DNA of 64,000 nt from Microvirga sp. VF16 (GCF_016864375.1 NZ_CP069359.1:392044-456043); one strand, 5' to 3'. Positions 1-8,680 are shown, numbered from the stretch's first letter. Numbers and translations: made by a program. Notes: generated by a model not told the origin, from the sequence alone.

Positions 1-1954
1 CGCTGATGATGTCGACGACCGTGCTGCCGTTGAGCCTCGCCAGCGTCTCCGCCGTCGTCGTCGCCCGCACGGAGACACCCTCCGCAAACCCGGAGTAGTC
101 GACCGCATCGATGCCATCCCCGCCGATGACGGTATCGCCACCCTGGCTGCCGATCAGGAGATCGTTGCCGACACCGCCGTCGAGACGGTTCCCGTCGGCA
201 CTTCCGCCCAACGTGTCGCCGAAGCCCGAACCGATCAGGCTCTCGATCCCGGTCAGTTGATCCCCTGCGGCCTCGCCGCCGGAGCCGATGGTCGTCCCCG
301 CCGCGTCCAGGATGATGCTGATGCCCGCCGAAGAGGTGGAGTACTCCGCGGTATCGCGTCCGCCATTGCCGGTGAGGACGTCGGCCCCGACACCGCCGAC
401 GAGGACGTCGTCAAGCCCGCCTCCGAGCAGGGTATCGGCGAAGGCCGACCCCACCACGCGCTCGATGAGCTGCAACTGGTCCCCTGCCGCATCCCCTCCA
501 ACGCCGGTCCCGGCGGCGGTCGGATCCTCGGCCGTGGCATTCAACTGGATCATCACGCCCGCGCCCGATCCCGAGTAGTCCGCGGTGTCGAAGCCTCCCT
601 GGCCGACCAGGCGGTCCGCACCGCCCCCTCCGGTGAGGACGTTGTTGGCGGAATCCCCGAAAATGATGTCGTCGGCTCCGCTTCCGATCACGTTCTCGAT
701 GCCGGTCAGCACGTCGCCGGCAGCCGCGCCGCTGACCGCGCCGTTGCCGAGGTCGATCCCGACCGCACCGCCGCCCGTGTAGTCGACCGTATCGATGCCG
801 GCGCCGCCGGTGATGGTGTCAGCACCGGAGCCTCCGTTGATGGTGTCGTCGCCCTCACCGCCATCGATTGAGTCGTTGCCGGCCCCGGCCATGATGGTGT
901 CGTTCCCGGTGCCGCCGAGCACGGTGTCGTCGCCGTCGCCGCTGTTGAGGTCGTCGTTGCCCTCGTCCCCCTGGAGCTGATCATTGCCGCCTGCCCCGTT
1001 GAGGGTGTCAGCGCCGTCGCTGCCGACCAACGTGTCGTTGCCGATGCCGCCATAGAGCTGATCGCTGCCGATGCCGCCGTCGAGGAGGTCGTCCTCGTTC
1101 GCGCCGTTGAGCATGTCGTCCCCGGCTCCACCGTAGAGGCTGTCGTTGCCGAAGCTGCCGAGCAGCGTGTCGTTGCCGCCCCCGCCATGGAGCGTGTCGT
1201 CACCGTTGCCGCCGTCGACGATGTCGTTGCCGCCGACAGGCGAATCATCGCCCGCCACATCGCCGTACAGCTCGTCGTTCCCTTCCATGCCGCGCACGAC
1301 GTCGTCGCCCAGGCCGCCGACGAGGCGATTGGCCAGCCCGTTGCCGGTGAGGGTATCCTTGTGGGCGGAACCCGTGACGTTCTCGATACCCGAGAGAACA
1401 TCCCCGGTCGCGTCGCCGCCGCTGCCCCGCGCGGTCATGTTCGGGTTGCTCGGGAGCGTGATGAAGACCGCGGCCGACGAGGCGGAGTAGTCGACCGTGT
1501 CGATGCCGTCACCGCCGACGAGGGAGTCCGCTCCGGCGCCTCCGATGAGGGTGTCGTTGCCGGCCCCGCCGCTCAGCGTGTCGTTGCCGACCCCGCCATC
1601 GAGAATGTCGTCCGTTGCCGCCGCCGTGAGGCGATCGTTCCCGGTCCCGCCGTCCAGGTAATCGGCTCCCGTGGTGCCCGCCGCGACCGTGATGGTGTCG
1701 TTGCCCCCGTTGCCCCGCACCCTGAACGACCCATCCGCCGTGACCTGATGGGTATTGGCCGTATCGCTCAGGACGACGTCCTGGTAGGTCGGCACGGCCA
1801 ACGTCTGCACCGCCGCGACCGAGGACAGGCGCTGTGCCGGGGCGGCCGCCGAGGCCAAGGATTCATCCGTGACCGGGGCCGGGTTCGGGACTACCGCCGC
1901 ATCGCTGGCCTTGTCGCCGGACGACTTGCTCACCACTTTGACTTTCTTTGCCAT
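1..1954 (-). CDS. RTX (hemolysin-type calcium-binding) repeat protein, C-terminus beyond window
   Basis: Large open frame on the minus strand starting at the ATG at 1954 (MAKKVKVVSK) and still open at base 1, so only about 651 N-terminal residues are visible. Residues 1-80 are Ala/Pro/Val-rich. From about residue 95 it is a run of glycine/aspartate nonapeptides of the GGxGxDxLx type, which bind calcium in a beta-roll. The repeat blocks are separated by at least five copies of a spacer like DYSxxxxGVxIxL. No Sec signal is seen. Known RTX proteins leave by type I secretion using a C-terminal signal, which here lies outside the window. No ABC exporter gene is in view. TACGCC/GGCGTA sites lie 100-150 bp upstream. 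Function (adhesin, enzyme carrier or S-layer-like) cannot be told from the repeats alone. Confidence 0.9.
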   Translation of the reverse strand, partial: MAKKVKVVSKSSGDKASDAAVVPNPAPVTDESLASAAAPAQRLSSVAAVQTLAVPTYQDVVLSDTANTHQVTADGSFRVRGNGGNDTITVAAGTTGADYLDGGTGNDRLTAAATDDILDGGVGNDTLSGGAGNDTLIGGAGADSLVGGDGIDTVDYSASSAAVFITLPSNPNMTARGSGGDATGDVLSGIENVTGSAHKDTLTGNGLANRLVGGLGDDVVRGMEGNDELYGDVAGDDSPVGGNDIVDGGNGDDTLHGGGGNDTLLGSFGNDSLYGGAGDDMLNGANEDDLLDGGIGSDQLYGGIGNDTLVGSDGADTLNGAGGNDQLQGDEGNDDLNSGDGDDTVLGGTGNDTIMAGAGNDSIDGGEGDDTINGGSGADTITGGAGIDTVDYTGGGAVGIDLGNGAVSGAAAGDVLTGIENVIGSGADDIIFGDSANNVLTGGGGADRLVGQGGFDTADYSGSGAGVMIQLNATAEDPTAAGTGVGGDAAGDQLQLIERVVGSAFADTLLGGGLDDVLVGGVGADVLTGNGGRDTAEYSTSSAGISIILDAAGTTIGSGGEAAGDQLTGIESLIGSGFGDTLGGSADGNRLDGGVGNDLLIGSQGGDTVIGGDGIDAVDYSGFAEGVSVRATTTAETLARLNGSTVVDIIS

Positions 1955-2060
1955 AGCTCGCTTCCCTCATCGCCTTTGCGGCATGCAAGAAAAAATTCTG
2001 GGGCATCTTAGGGGCCGGCCTCGGCGCCTATCTACGGCGCTATGAGGTTAGCCATCATCA

Positions 2061-2193
2061 GGCGTATGCGCCCCGGTTGCGCGCTACGCCCATCCGCCGA
2101 AAGGCGTACGCAGACCCGCCCGTCCATCCGCACCTGCCAAGGACCAGCGAGTCCTTGCACGTTCAAGGTGCGCGGTCCTGTCGGCGCTACGCC
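2061..2193. promoter_or_regulatory. Cluster of TACGCC/GGCGTA half-sites upstream of the RTX gene
   Basis: GGCGTA at 2061-2066, TACGCC at 2085-2090, GGCGTA at 2103-2108 and TACGCC at 2188-2193. The 2085/2103 pair forms an inverted repeat, and CGCCGAAAGGCG (2095-2106) is a perfect hairpin. The same half-sites recur in the other intergenic regions of this cluster. I infer an operator for the NarL/LuxR-type regulator at 4737-5669. This is unproven. Confidence 0.45.
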
Positions 2194-2321
2194 GATGTCC
2201 GGGATCGCGACCTTCTGGTGGGACGCCGAGTGGCGCGTTCCGTTGCCCCTGCCTTTCGGTCGGGCAGGAATCCGGCACGCCCGCTCCGGCACCGCCGGTC
2301 CGTCGGTCGAGACCTGCAAGT

Positions 2322-2355
2322 AAAAAAGGCCCCGGGAGCGGAATCCCGAGGCCCC
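2322..2355 (-). terminator. Rho-independent terminator of the acidic protein gene
   Basis: Read on the minus strand this is a GC-rich stem (GGGCCTCGGGA pairing with TCCCGGGGCC, six-base loop) followed by six U residues. It sits 37 bp past the stop codon of the gene at 2392-2688. Confidence 0.8.
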
Positions 2356-2391
2356 ACGATCGGGCGATCCGGTGATCGGCCCGAAGCGGTG

Positions 2392-2688
2392 TCAGGCCAC
2401 GGCCACGACGCCGGACATCGTCAGGCTGACGTAGTCGTCCGTCGCGATGGCGGTCACGGTCGAGTCCACCAGGCCGTCGTCGCCGATCGCCTGGGCGTCG
2501 AGGTTGAAGGTCACCTGGTTGCCGTCGATGTCGACGCACACGTCGATGTACGAATCCACGTCGACGTAGCTGTCGTACGAGGTCTCGGTGTCGAAGTCGA
2601 CGTCGACGAAGACCTCGAAATCCTTGGAGACGTCGATCTCAAGTTCGAATTCTTCGCCGTCGTTATGGCCAGGGAAAGTCCAGCTCAT
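2392..2688 (-). CDS. Small acidic protein with the cluster's shared beta module
   Basis: A 98-residue protein starting MSWTFPG. I chose the ATG at 2688 because GGAG lies 8 bases before it; a longer in-frame extension to 2769 has no ribosome site. The centre is strikingly acidic, alternating V-D-V-D with F/Y. The last 45 residues (DGN, then AQAIGDD near the middle) match modules in the proteins at 3033-3761 and 7008-8450. There are no membrane segments or Sec signal. It is followed by a clear terminator, so it is a single-gene unit. The alternating acidic pattern could bind calcium, but that is inference. Family not recognised. Confidence 0.8.
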   Translation of the reverse strand: MSWTFPGHNDGEEFELEIDVSKDFEVFVDVDFDTETSYDSYVDVDSYIDVCVDIDGNQVTFNLDAQAIGDDGLVDSTVTAIATDDYVSLTMSGVVAVA

Positions 2689-2836
2689 GGTATTCTCCAG
2701 TTGTTGTGTTGGATCCGTCCAACGCCTGCTTTGTAGATCCGCAGAGCTTCCGATCGCAAAGGCGCACAAGGACTAAGCGCCAATGTGCTTAGGGTTGGCT
2801 GCCGGCGGCCGCACGGCCCTAAGCCCCCGATCCGGA

Positions 2837-2913
2837 TACGCCTTCCGAACCTGTCCATCTGTCGCGCCGACTGGATGAGCCGTGGTTTCCCGTACTCACC
2901 GCCGATTGGCGTA
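2837..2913. promoter_or_regulatory. TACGCC / GGCGTA half-sites between divergent genes
   Basis: TACGCC at 2837-2842 and GGCGTA at 2908-2913 sit between the divergent genes starting at 2688 (minus) and 3033 (plus), at distances like those in the other promoters of the cluster. Candidate shared operator. Confidence 0.4.
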
Positions 2914-3032
2914 GTCCCGGGGCAAGCAAACCCAGCACCACCTTCATTGCAGCCATGCACCGCTTCTGCGCCCGCGCTCTCGTCGGCACGGCTGTTACAT
3001 TCGCGCCATCACGAACCTGAAGGTTGACGGAC

Positions 3033-3761
3033 ATGACCATCAATCGAGGCTTTAACCTGAGTGCCAGCGTAAGTGAGACCGGAACGGATGACGGATCGGG
3101 AGAGGCCAGCACGCTCGTCGATACCTACGCTGTCTCCGCGACCGTATCGACGGGTCCGATCGAATCCAATTCGGACGGATTCGGCGCGGTGGTCAGCGCC
3201 GACGCGACCGCGATCGGCGAGGACACGTTCTCCTCCGTGTCGGCGTCTGGACATATCAGCGCCGGCGCGGTCGCGACATCGGCCGAAGTGTCGTTGACGA
3301 CGGAAGCCGTTGCGACATCGGGGGGACAGTCCTACGCGTCAGCGACGGGTTCGGTTGAACTGATCGGCGGAGCGGACTGGTCGTTCAGCCTGAGCTATGA
3401 CTCATCGACCATCGACCAGGAGGTTGATGGCACGACCGCCATCTCCTCCTCCATCGACTACCTCTACGCGCTGAATATCGACGAATCAGGAATAAGCGTT
3501 CCTTCCCCTTCCGACGAGGTCGTGGATGAGGGAATCCCGGCAACAGCGGGGGCAACTCCACCGGTTCAGGATCCCGCCGACTACGACCCCTGTGGTTGCG
3601 GGAGCGACTCGGGCATCCCGTTCGATGGCAATGTCGCCGTGTACGATGCCGATTTCGAAGCATTCGCGGACAACGCCGTCATCGAGGTCGACATGTTCGC
3701 GCTCGCCGTCGAGGACCAGATGTCGAGCGTAACGCTGGGTTCAATCATCATGATCGGCTGA
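3033..3761 (+). CDS. Beta-rich protein with two copies of the shared module
   Basis: A 242-residue protein from the ATG at 3033 (MTINRGF); an in-frame TTG lies nine bases upstream. Composition is Ser/Thr/Ala/Asp-rich with few charged basic residues, typical of secreted or surface beta proteins, but no Sec signal or membrane helix is seen. Near residues 55-65 it has DATAIGEDT, matching GEATAIGENT in the RTX protein at 7008-8450. Near the C-terminus DGNVAVYDADFEAFADN matches DGNVARFKIDAKAYGDD there and DGNQVTFNLDAQAIGDD in the acidic protein. A CGCG motif lies between. It diverges from the acidic gene and shares its putative operator region. Function unknown. Confidence 0.8.
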   Translation: MTINRGFNLSASVSETGTDDGSGEASTLVDTYAVSATVSTGPIESNSDGFGAVVSADATAIGEDTFSSVSASGHISAGAVATSAEVSLTTEAVATSGGQSYASATGSVELIGGADWSFSLSYDSSTIDQEVDGTTAISSSIDYLYALNIDESGISVPSPSDEVVDEGIPATAGATPPVQDPADYDPCGCGSDSGIPFDGNVAVYDADFEAFADNAVIEVDMFALAVEDQMSSVTLGSIIMIG

Positions 3762-3854
3762 TGGGACTCCACATGGGGATCACGCGCCACGGACCGCAAT
3801 GCGCGTCCCTTCCATCGATATGTTTTTGGAAAACGGTCATCCCTGCTTGTCATG

Positions 3855-4178
3855 TCAGTCGCCGCGTTCGTCGACAATGAACAATCGGCAGGGATTGGAT
3901 TGGTGGGGGACTAGCGATGACGGAAGCAGGCAGGGGAAGGGAATACCGGCTGCCCGAAACACGATGTATTCGAAACCGATCATGGACCCATGCGGGTCGA
4001 TGAAATGGACCGTGCAGATCTCCTGAAGGTCATCGCTTGCCTGAGGAAGCAGAACGCCCAGCTCAAGATTCTTGCCGAGTATAGATTCGAGCTTCTCATA
4101 GAACATTGGGAGACAGGTGCAACAGGGCGCCGATGCGGCAACGGATAACGCGATCAGGTCCGACCTGTCGGGCATCAT
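3855..4178 (-). CDS. Small protein of unknown function
   Basis: A 107-residue frame beginning MMPDRSDL, 31 bp downstream of the membrane gene at 4209-4733 and on the same strand, so probably the last gene of the regulator operon. GGGAG lies five bases before the first ATG. It has a short hydrophobic stretch with three cysteines near the N-terminus and a mixed central part (ICTVHFIDPHGS). I do not recognise the family. The reading frame is short and could be spurious, but spacing and ribosome site favour a gene. Confidence 0.5.
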   Translation of the reverse strand: MMPDRSDLIALSVAASAPCCTCLPMFYEKLESILGKNLELGVLLPQASDDLQEICTVHFIDPHGSMIGFEYIVFRAAGIPFPCLLPSSLVPHQSNPCRLFIVDERGD

Positions 4179-4208
4179 GAACGCTCCCGAAAGGGATCAG
4201 GCACTGGG

Positions 4209-4733
4209 TCAGTTGACCTGCTCTGCGCCTTCGCTGTTTCCCTCGCCGGCAACCTTCATCTCCGCACCATTCGCTGCCATCATGTCCACGATCTGCGCAC
4301 GACGGTCCAATGCGTCGAGAAAGGTCCGCGTCTCGTTCCGCAGACGCTCGATCTCCTGATTCTGGGCATCCAGATTTCGCCTCCTGTTTGCCGCCTCGAA
4401 GCCGTTCATCGCCACGAGCAGCGCCCCTGAATAGGCAAGCAGTGGAAGTCCGTACCCGCTGGCCTCCCCCTGCGCCAGCAGCACAAAGGTCAGCAGCGTG
4501 AGAATGCCCGCCCCGATTGTCCCCACGCCCGAGCGTGAGAGGCCGGCCAAGACAACCGGGGCGGCCAGGATGCCGAGAAGGACGGGGATCGGTAGCGAAG
4601 ACAGGGTTCGCGGCAAGACTTGTGCAAGGCTCGTGGTCCATTCGAGGAAGTGCAAGCCGGCCTCCTTCGTCACATCAATCCATTTCAACTGAACGTTTCC
4701 CGCCAGTAGGCGAGCGGCCCCAGCAGTCTCCAA
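4209..4733 (-). CDS. Membrane protein with C-terminal coiled coil
   Basis: Up to 174 residues. Three hydrophobic segments (about residues 46-65, 70-87 and 94-110) are followed by a charged heptad-like coiled coil (about 118-150: Q-E-I-E-R-L-R-N-E) and an acidic tail, predicted to lie in the cytoplasm. The longest frame uses a TTG at 4733, three bases past the stop of the LuxR gene. A much stronger ribosome site, GAAGGAGG, precedes the TTG at 4655 (Leu27), which may be the true start. Co-transcription with the regulator suggests a role in the same system, perhaps sensing or anchoring. Family unknown. Confidence 0.7.
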   Translation of the reverse strand: METAGAARLLAGNVQLKWIDVTKEAGLHFLEWTTSLAQVLPRTLSSLPIPVLLGILAAPVVLAGLSRSGVGTIGAGILTLLTFVLLAQGEASGYGLPLLAYSGALLVAMNGFEAANRRRNLDAQNQEIERLRNETRTFLDALDRRAQIVDMMAANGAEMKVAGEGNSEGAEQVN

Positions 4734-4736
4734 GCG

Positions 4737-5669
4737 TCAATGCTTGGACGGCACCCTGGGACGTCCGAGCAACGGAGACCCGTTCTTCAGATGAAACCCA
4801 TAGGTCGGCGACAGGGTCGCTAGTGGCGCTGCATCGCCAATCTGTTGAGTAGAGGGCGACGTCGCCCCTTTATCGACAGTCTGGACTGCTGGAGAGATAT
4901 CCGTGTCGGCACTCTCCAGTTCCGCTTGTGATTCCGTCTGTGCCGCATCGGCCAACCGGGTTGCCTCGATCGCGGCCTGGACCCGGTTCTTGACGCCGAG
5001 TCTCCGCATGATCTGGCGAATATGCACTTTGACCGTCGCCTCCTGCATGTTCAGCTCGCGTGCGATCTGCTTGTTCGACTTCCCGTGGCGGAGGCAGTCC
5101 AGAACCTCCCGCTGCCTCGACGTCAGCCCTCCCGGCACCGTGATCGGACTGCCCGAACGTGAGCTCGTTCGTGCGCCCGCTCCGGTAGATTTGGCGGAGG
5201 CCTGCGACAGGTCGGCCAGCGCGTGAGGCGGGAAGAATGTGCCCCCGCACAGGATGAAGCCCAGCGTCCTGAGCGCGACGCCTGGGTCGGTCCCCATGGA
5301 CATGTATCCTTGAGCTCCCGAATGGAACGCCGCCACGATCTGCCCCGGGTCCTTGTGGTCCGATAGGATGACCAAGCTGGCCTGGGGCGCCAACGCCCGG
5401 ATCTGCTCGATCCCGGCAGCAACTAACGGTTCATCGACCATAGTTCCGCCGAGGCTCATGATCACCATCCGGAAGCTGTCGCCTCCCTCGGATTCTGCTA
5501 ACGCCACAGGCGAGGCAAAGGTCGCAAGCACAATGGAGTTGGCCTTTATCCAATCCTCCAGGAGGCAGGCAAGGCCCGCTCGGCGCATCTCCATGTCATC
5601 GATCAGGGCAACGTTGCGATCCCCATGTTCCGTAAGGCCAAGAACGTGATTCGGCATTCCCTTCCCCAT
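4737..5669 (-). CDS. LuxR/NarL-family regulator with degenerate receiver
   Basis: A 310-residue protein. Residues 18-150 have a receiver fold pattern (VALIDD, then VILSDHKDPGQIVAAF, then GTFFPP). The phosphoacceptor position after strand 3 reads VIMSLGG, so the Asp is missing, and the conserved Lys is also absent. Residues 180-237 are a typical LuxR helix-turn-helix (LTSRQREVLDCLRHGKSNKQIA). A 70-residue Ser/Thr/Ala tail follows. Start at 5669 or at Met5 (5657). It leads an operon with the membrane gene 4209-4733. The lack of a phosphorylation site suggests control by ligand, protein partner or level. It is the best candidate to bind the TACGCC/GGCGTA sites of this cluster. Confidence 0.88.
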   Translation of the reverse strand: MGKGMPNHVLGLTEHGDRNVALIDDMEMRRAGLACLLEDWIKANSIVLATFASPVALAESEGGDSFRMVIMSLGGTMVDEPLVAAGIEQIRALAPQASLVILSDHKDPGQIVAAFHSGAQGYMSMGTDPGVALRTLGFILCGGTFFPPHALADLSQASAKSTGAGARTSSRSGSPITVPGGLTSRQREVLDCLRHGKSNKQIARELNMQEATVKVHIRQIMRRLGVKNRVQAAIEATRLADAAQTESQAELESADTDISPAVQTVDKGATSPSTQQIGDAAPLATLSPTYGFHLKNGSPLLGRPRVPSKH

Positions 5670-6111
5670 TTCATTGGACTCTTCTTGAATCGACCGGAAG
5701 CGAGTTGGGATAGCCCTTCGGATGCCGTGGGCCTTATTTTAGAATCGTTTTACTTTTGAGAGGTGATCGCGGTTGTATAGCGCCAACAGCGTAGCCACAA
5801 GAATCCTTTGGGGGTATGTTCCTTCTTTGGGACTACGCGTTGGAGATGCGAGAACATCTTCCGAGTATTTCCGTCGCTGACTAACCTGTTGAAGCGACCG
5901 TGACCTGTCATGAAGCTTGCTTGAACTTGATTCGGCACGGCCCCGCATTGGGTTGTAGGCAACTTTGCCTGGCCAATTGTATGACATTTCCCATTTCCGG
6001 TTTCATCCTGCGCCCGAAAGCGACAGCGATTCCGGCAGTCCAGGAACACCGTGGCACAAATCATCGCCATCCAAGGGACATCCCTGGATCATGGTGCCTA
6101 ATCGGCGATCT
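5670..6111. other. Intergenic region without a supported gene
   Basis: About 440 bp between two minus-strand genes, with lower GC than its surroundings. It contains the promoter region of the LuxR gene. No open frame with a ribosome site or recognisable protein is visible. Confidence 0.5.
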
Positions 6112-6615
6112 TCACGTCAGTGTGGTTGGCCGACGCGCCGTAGGATGCAATCTGTTCCATGCATCCCTCCCCTTCTCCTGCCCGAAGGAAAGGAGGACTG
6201 ATGGCGGGAAGAACGTGCCGCCGTGTGCAACGAATGTGAGGGCATGGAACGCAAGATCAGGACTCGTGCTCGTCGGTATGAAACCGCTCGCTCCAGCTTC
6301 GAAGGCAGCAATCATCGCCTCCGGTTCGTTCCGGTCCGAAAGGATGACATAGGGTACCCGCAGACCCTGCTTACAAAGTCCCTCGATCCATAGAAAGTGA
6401 TCGGGATCGGAGACGGGTCGCGAGCCGAGATTGATGATGAACATCCGATACTGCGCAGCCTGCGACAAGTCTTCGCCGCTCAAGGGGTGAAGGGACCATC
6501 CGAGCGGCCCTGCCCACGGCTCAAGAAAGGCCATCAGGCCGGCTCTCCTGAGGCTCAGCGAATCGACGACCGCAACTGCCGAACCGTTGGTTTCGTTGGG
6601 TTCGGGAGCTTCCAT
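6112..6615 (-). CDS. Receiver-only paralogue of the LuxR regulator, lacking the HTH
   Basis: A 167-residue protein from the ATG at 6615, preceded by a very strong site (AGGAGGAAGGAA). It matches the receiver of the regulator at 4737-5669 over its whole length: VAVVDSLSLRRAGL against VALIDDMEMRRAGL, VILSDRNEPEAMIAAF against VILSDHKDPGQIVAAF, and GGTFFPP in both. The phosphoacceptor position is Asn (IINLGS). The frame stops about 20 residues after GGTFFPP, with no helix-turn-helix in any frame downstream. It may be a decayed regulator or a functional partner that heterodimerises with the full-length protein. The intact ribosome site argues against simple decay. Confidence 0.75.
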   Translation of the reverse strand: MEAPEPNETNGSAVAVVDSLSLRRAGLMAFLEPWAGPLGWSLHPLSGEDLSQAAQYRMFIINLGSRPVSDPDHFLWIEGLCKQGLRVPYVILSDRNEPEAMIAAFEAGASGFIPTSTSPDLAFHALTFVAHGGTFFPPSVLLSFGQEKGRDAWNRLHPTARRPTTLT

Positions 6616-6760
6616 TTCCTTCCTCCTTTCACGCCACGGACTCGTCGCCGGGTTGTTTCGAATGGACGTCAGCACCCTAGTTTGGTTTCCGGCCTCTCTC
6701 CAAGGCAGTCTCATGTCAGGTCGTCGGGGAAGAAGACGTATGGGAATCCTGCCGACACCA

Positions 6761-6776
6761 TACGCCGGGAGGCGTA
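6761..6776. promoter_or_regulatory. Perfect inverted repeat TACGCC-GGGA-GGCGTA
   Basis: TACGCC (6761-6766) and GGCGTA (6771-6776) separated by four bases, about 145 bp upstream of the start at 6615. It is the cleanest copy of the half-site pair seen across the cluster. Candidate operator for a LuxR/NarL-type dimer. Confidence 0.5.
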
Positions 6777-7007
6777 CGGAGGGACCGCCATGTGCACCAG
6801 TACGCCCGAAGTATTGCGTCCACGCGGCGGGCATAAGCCCAGTCCCTGCCTGTCATGGCCAGCATGGTCCTTGGGGCGTGCAGGTACATAGTTATCAGGA
6901 CGCGATCATGAGAAATCGATCAGCCGGAACGCGGTCAGGCGCGATGATTACTATCCGGCGGCATCCTAACCTTGTATGGGCATCAGGAATCCTCGGCGGC
7001 CAGGCGT

Positions 7008-8450
7008 TCAACCCAAGAGTCCCAGATAGTCGCCGATCGCGAAGTACTCGCCGGACGCATCAGCCAGTGGGTCGTCGGCCCCATCCATGAAGATGTCCTG
7101 ACGAATCACTTCCTGCTGTGCCGTGGTCAACGCCGCCTTCGAGGATGGAGAGGCGTACCAGGGATTGCACTTGAAGAAGTTGTCCAGGGTCAGGACGGAT
7201 GCCGTCTTTCCGCTGCCAAGGGTGATGACGAGGTCAAGCGAGTCGCCCTTGGACCTCGCAATCGATGCAGAGCTATCGGAACCGTCCTGCACCACGAGTC
7301 GATCACCCTGCCCCGTCGCGAAGCCCCAGACCGTATCGCGCCCGAAGGAACCGTCGAGGAAGAACAGGTCCAGCCCGCGCCCCGTCGTGATCGCGTCGTC
7401 CCCGTCGCTTTCCGAGCCTCCAAGGCCCATCCGGATGAGGTTCCGGCCGTCCCCTGTCGAGATCACGTCTTTGCCCATGCCGCCGATGATCACGTCATCC
7501 CCGCCGCCCGCGACGATCGTGTCGTTCCCTTCCCCGCCATTGACGATGTTGTTGCCGGATCCGACGGCGATCACGTCCTTGCCGTCTCCGCCGAAGACCC
7601 AATCATCGCCGTTCCCGGCTGTGACGGCATCGTTGCCGGTCCCGGCGAGGACCGTGTTGTTCCCCCCTCCCGTGAAGACCAGGTCGTTGCCGGCCCCCGC
7701 GATGATCCAGTCGTCTCCCTTTCCGGTCGTGACGAGGTCATTCCCCGCTCCAGCGTCGATGAATGTGTCGACGTCGGAAGCAAGAATGATGTCGCTGCCA
7801 GACCCGCGAAGGATGGGTCTCGTCCCGGCAAATGCGCTGCCGACCCCTATCGTTGCGGTGTTCGTGCTGGACGAGAATCCATCGATCGCCATGGACATGC
7901 TGTCGGCGTGCACGAAGGAATCGTCACCGTACGCCTTCGCGTCAATTTTGAAGCGCGCCACGTTGCCGTCGACGGCCGGAATCTGCTGACCTGTGCCCAC
8001 ATTCGCTTCAGCGTAGCGGTCGACGGACCCGCCCTGGACATCCCAGCCCACGACGTTCAGGGCGACAAAGTCCGTTTGCGACCGTTCCACAGACCACGAC
8101 CCACTGGGGCCATCTCCGCCTTCAGTCAACTTCTGGGTCGAGGTGTATGAATAGTCCGCCCCGGCGAACCCGACGTAGCCGTTGGTTGAGGCGTAGGCTG
8201 GCTGCCCGGCTGATGACACCGATGCGGCGGCAAGCCACGCGGTACCGAAGGAAACCTGGACGATTCCCCTGTCGTACGCATGTCCGAATAGGGTCGCTTC
8301 AGCCGATGTGTTCTCGCCTATCGCGGTGGCCTCGCCGTTCAGGCTGACGGCCAAGTCGCTGTCGTTCCTTACGGGTTGCTCGACCGATGGTATCTGGGGC
8401 GAGGAAGATTTCTTCACCTTTTGAGCCGTCTCAGTAGCCTTTCCGAACAT
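7008..8450 (-). CDS. RTX-repeat protein with N-terminal shared modules
   Basis: A 480-residue protein starting MFGKATETAQK. Residues 30-240 form a beta-rich region holding two copies of the shared module (GEATAIGENT near 40; DGNVARFKIDAKAYGDD near 205). Residues 250-390 are RTX nonapeptides (AGAGNDLV, GGEGNDTI, GGMGKDVI) forming a calcium beta-roll. The rest is a mixed C-terminal domain ending in hydrophobic GDYLGLLG, which could be a type I secretion signal. There is no Sec signal. It is transcribed alone, with TACGCC sites 75-130 bp upstream. It links the RTX proteins of this cluster to the two small beta proteins. Substrate or partner unknown. Confidence 0.9.
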   Translation of the reverse strand: MFGKATETAQKVKKSSSPQIPSVEQPVRNDSDLAVSLNGEATAIGENTSAEATLFGHAYDRGIVQVSFGTAWLAAASVSSAGQPAYASTNGYVGFAGADYSYTSTQKLTEGGDGPSGSWSVERSQTDFVALNVVGWDVQGGSVDRYAEANVGTGQQIPAVDGNVARFKIDAKAYGDDSFVHADSMSMAIDGFSSSTNTATIGVGSAFAGTRPILRGSGSDIILASDVDTFIDAGAGNDLVTTGKGDDWIIAGAGNDLVFTGGGNNTVLAGTGNDAVTAGNGDDWVFGGDGKDVIAVGSGNNIVNGGEGNDTIVAGGGDDVIIGGMGKDVISTGDGRNLIRMGLGGSESDGDDAITTGRGLDLFFLDGSFGRDTVWGFATGQGDRLVVQDGSDSSASIARSKGDSLDLVITLGSGKTASVLTLDNFFKCNPWYASPSSKAALTTAQQEVIRQDIFMDGADDPLADASGEYFAIGDYLGLLG

Positions 8451-8523
8451 TGCCCATCCCTCGTGCTTTCAGGATGGAGTTCCTAGCACGAAGGGATGAT
8501 GTCTGAAGGAGCGCAATCGGGGA

Positions 8524-8584
8524 TACGCCGACGAGGGAATCACCCCGTTCCGTCCTGCAACCTACGCCTTCTCGTGGATACGCC
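8524..8584. promoter_or_regulatory. Three TACGCC half-sites upstream of the second RTX gene
   Basis: TACGCC at 8524-8529, 8563-8568 and 8579-8584. The last is followed by GAAAGGCG, making a hairpin like that at 2095-2106. They sit 75-135 bp upstream of the start at 8450. Confidence 0.4.
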
Positions 8585-8680
8585 GAAAGGCGGTGGTAGG
8601 CTGCCCAACATGAGCGGCACTGACCTGAGGCCCATTCGGGTCAGCCTCGCCCATCCGCGCTGCGGCGCATCGAGCCATCT

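Noticed and set aside
257..2011. Long plus-strand frames opposite the RTX gene (257-871, 1187-2011)
   Set aside because: They mirror the regular GC-rich RTX repeats on the other strand and have no ribosome sites or family features.
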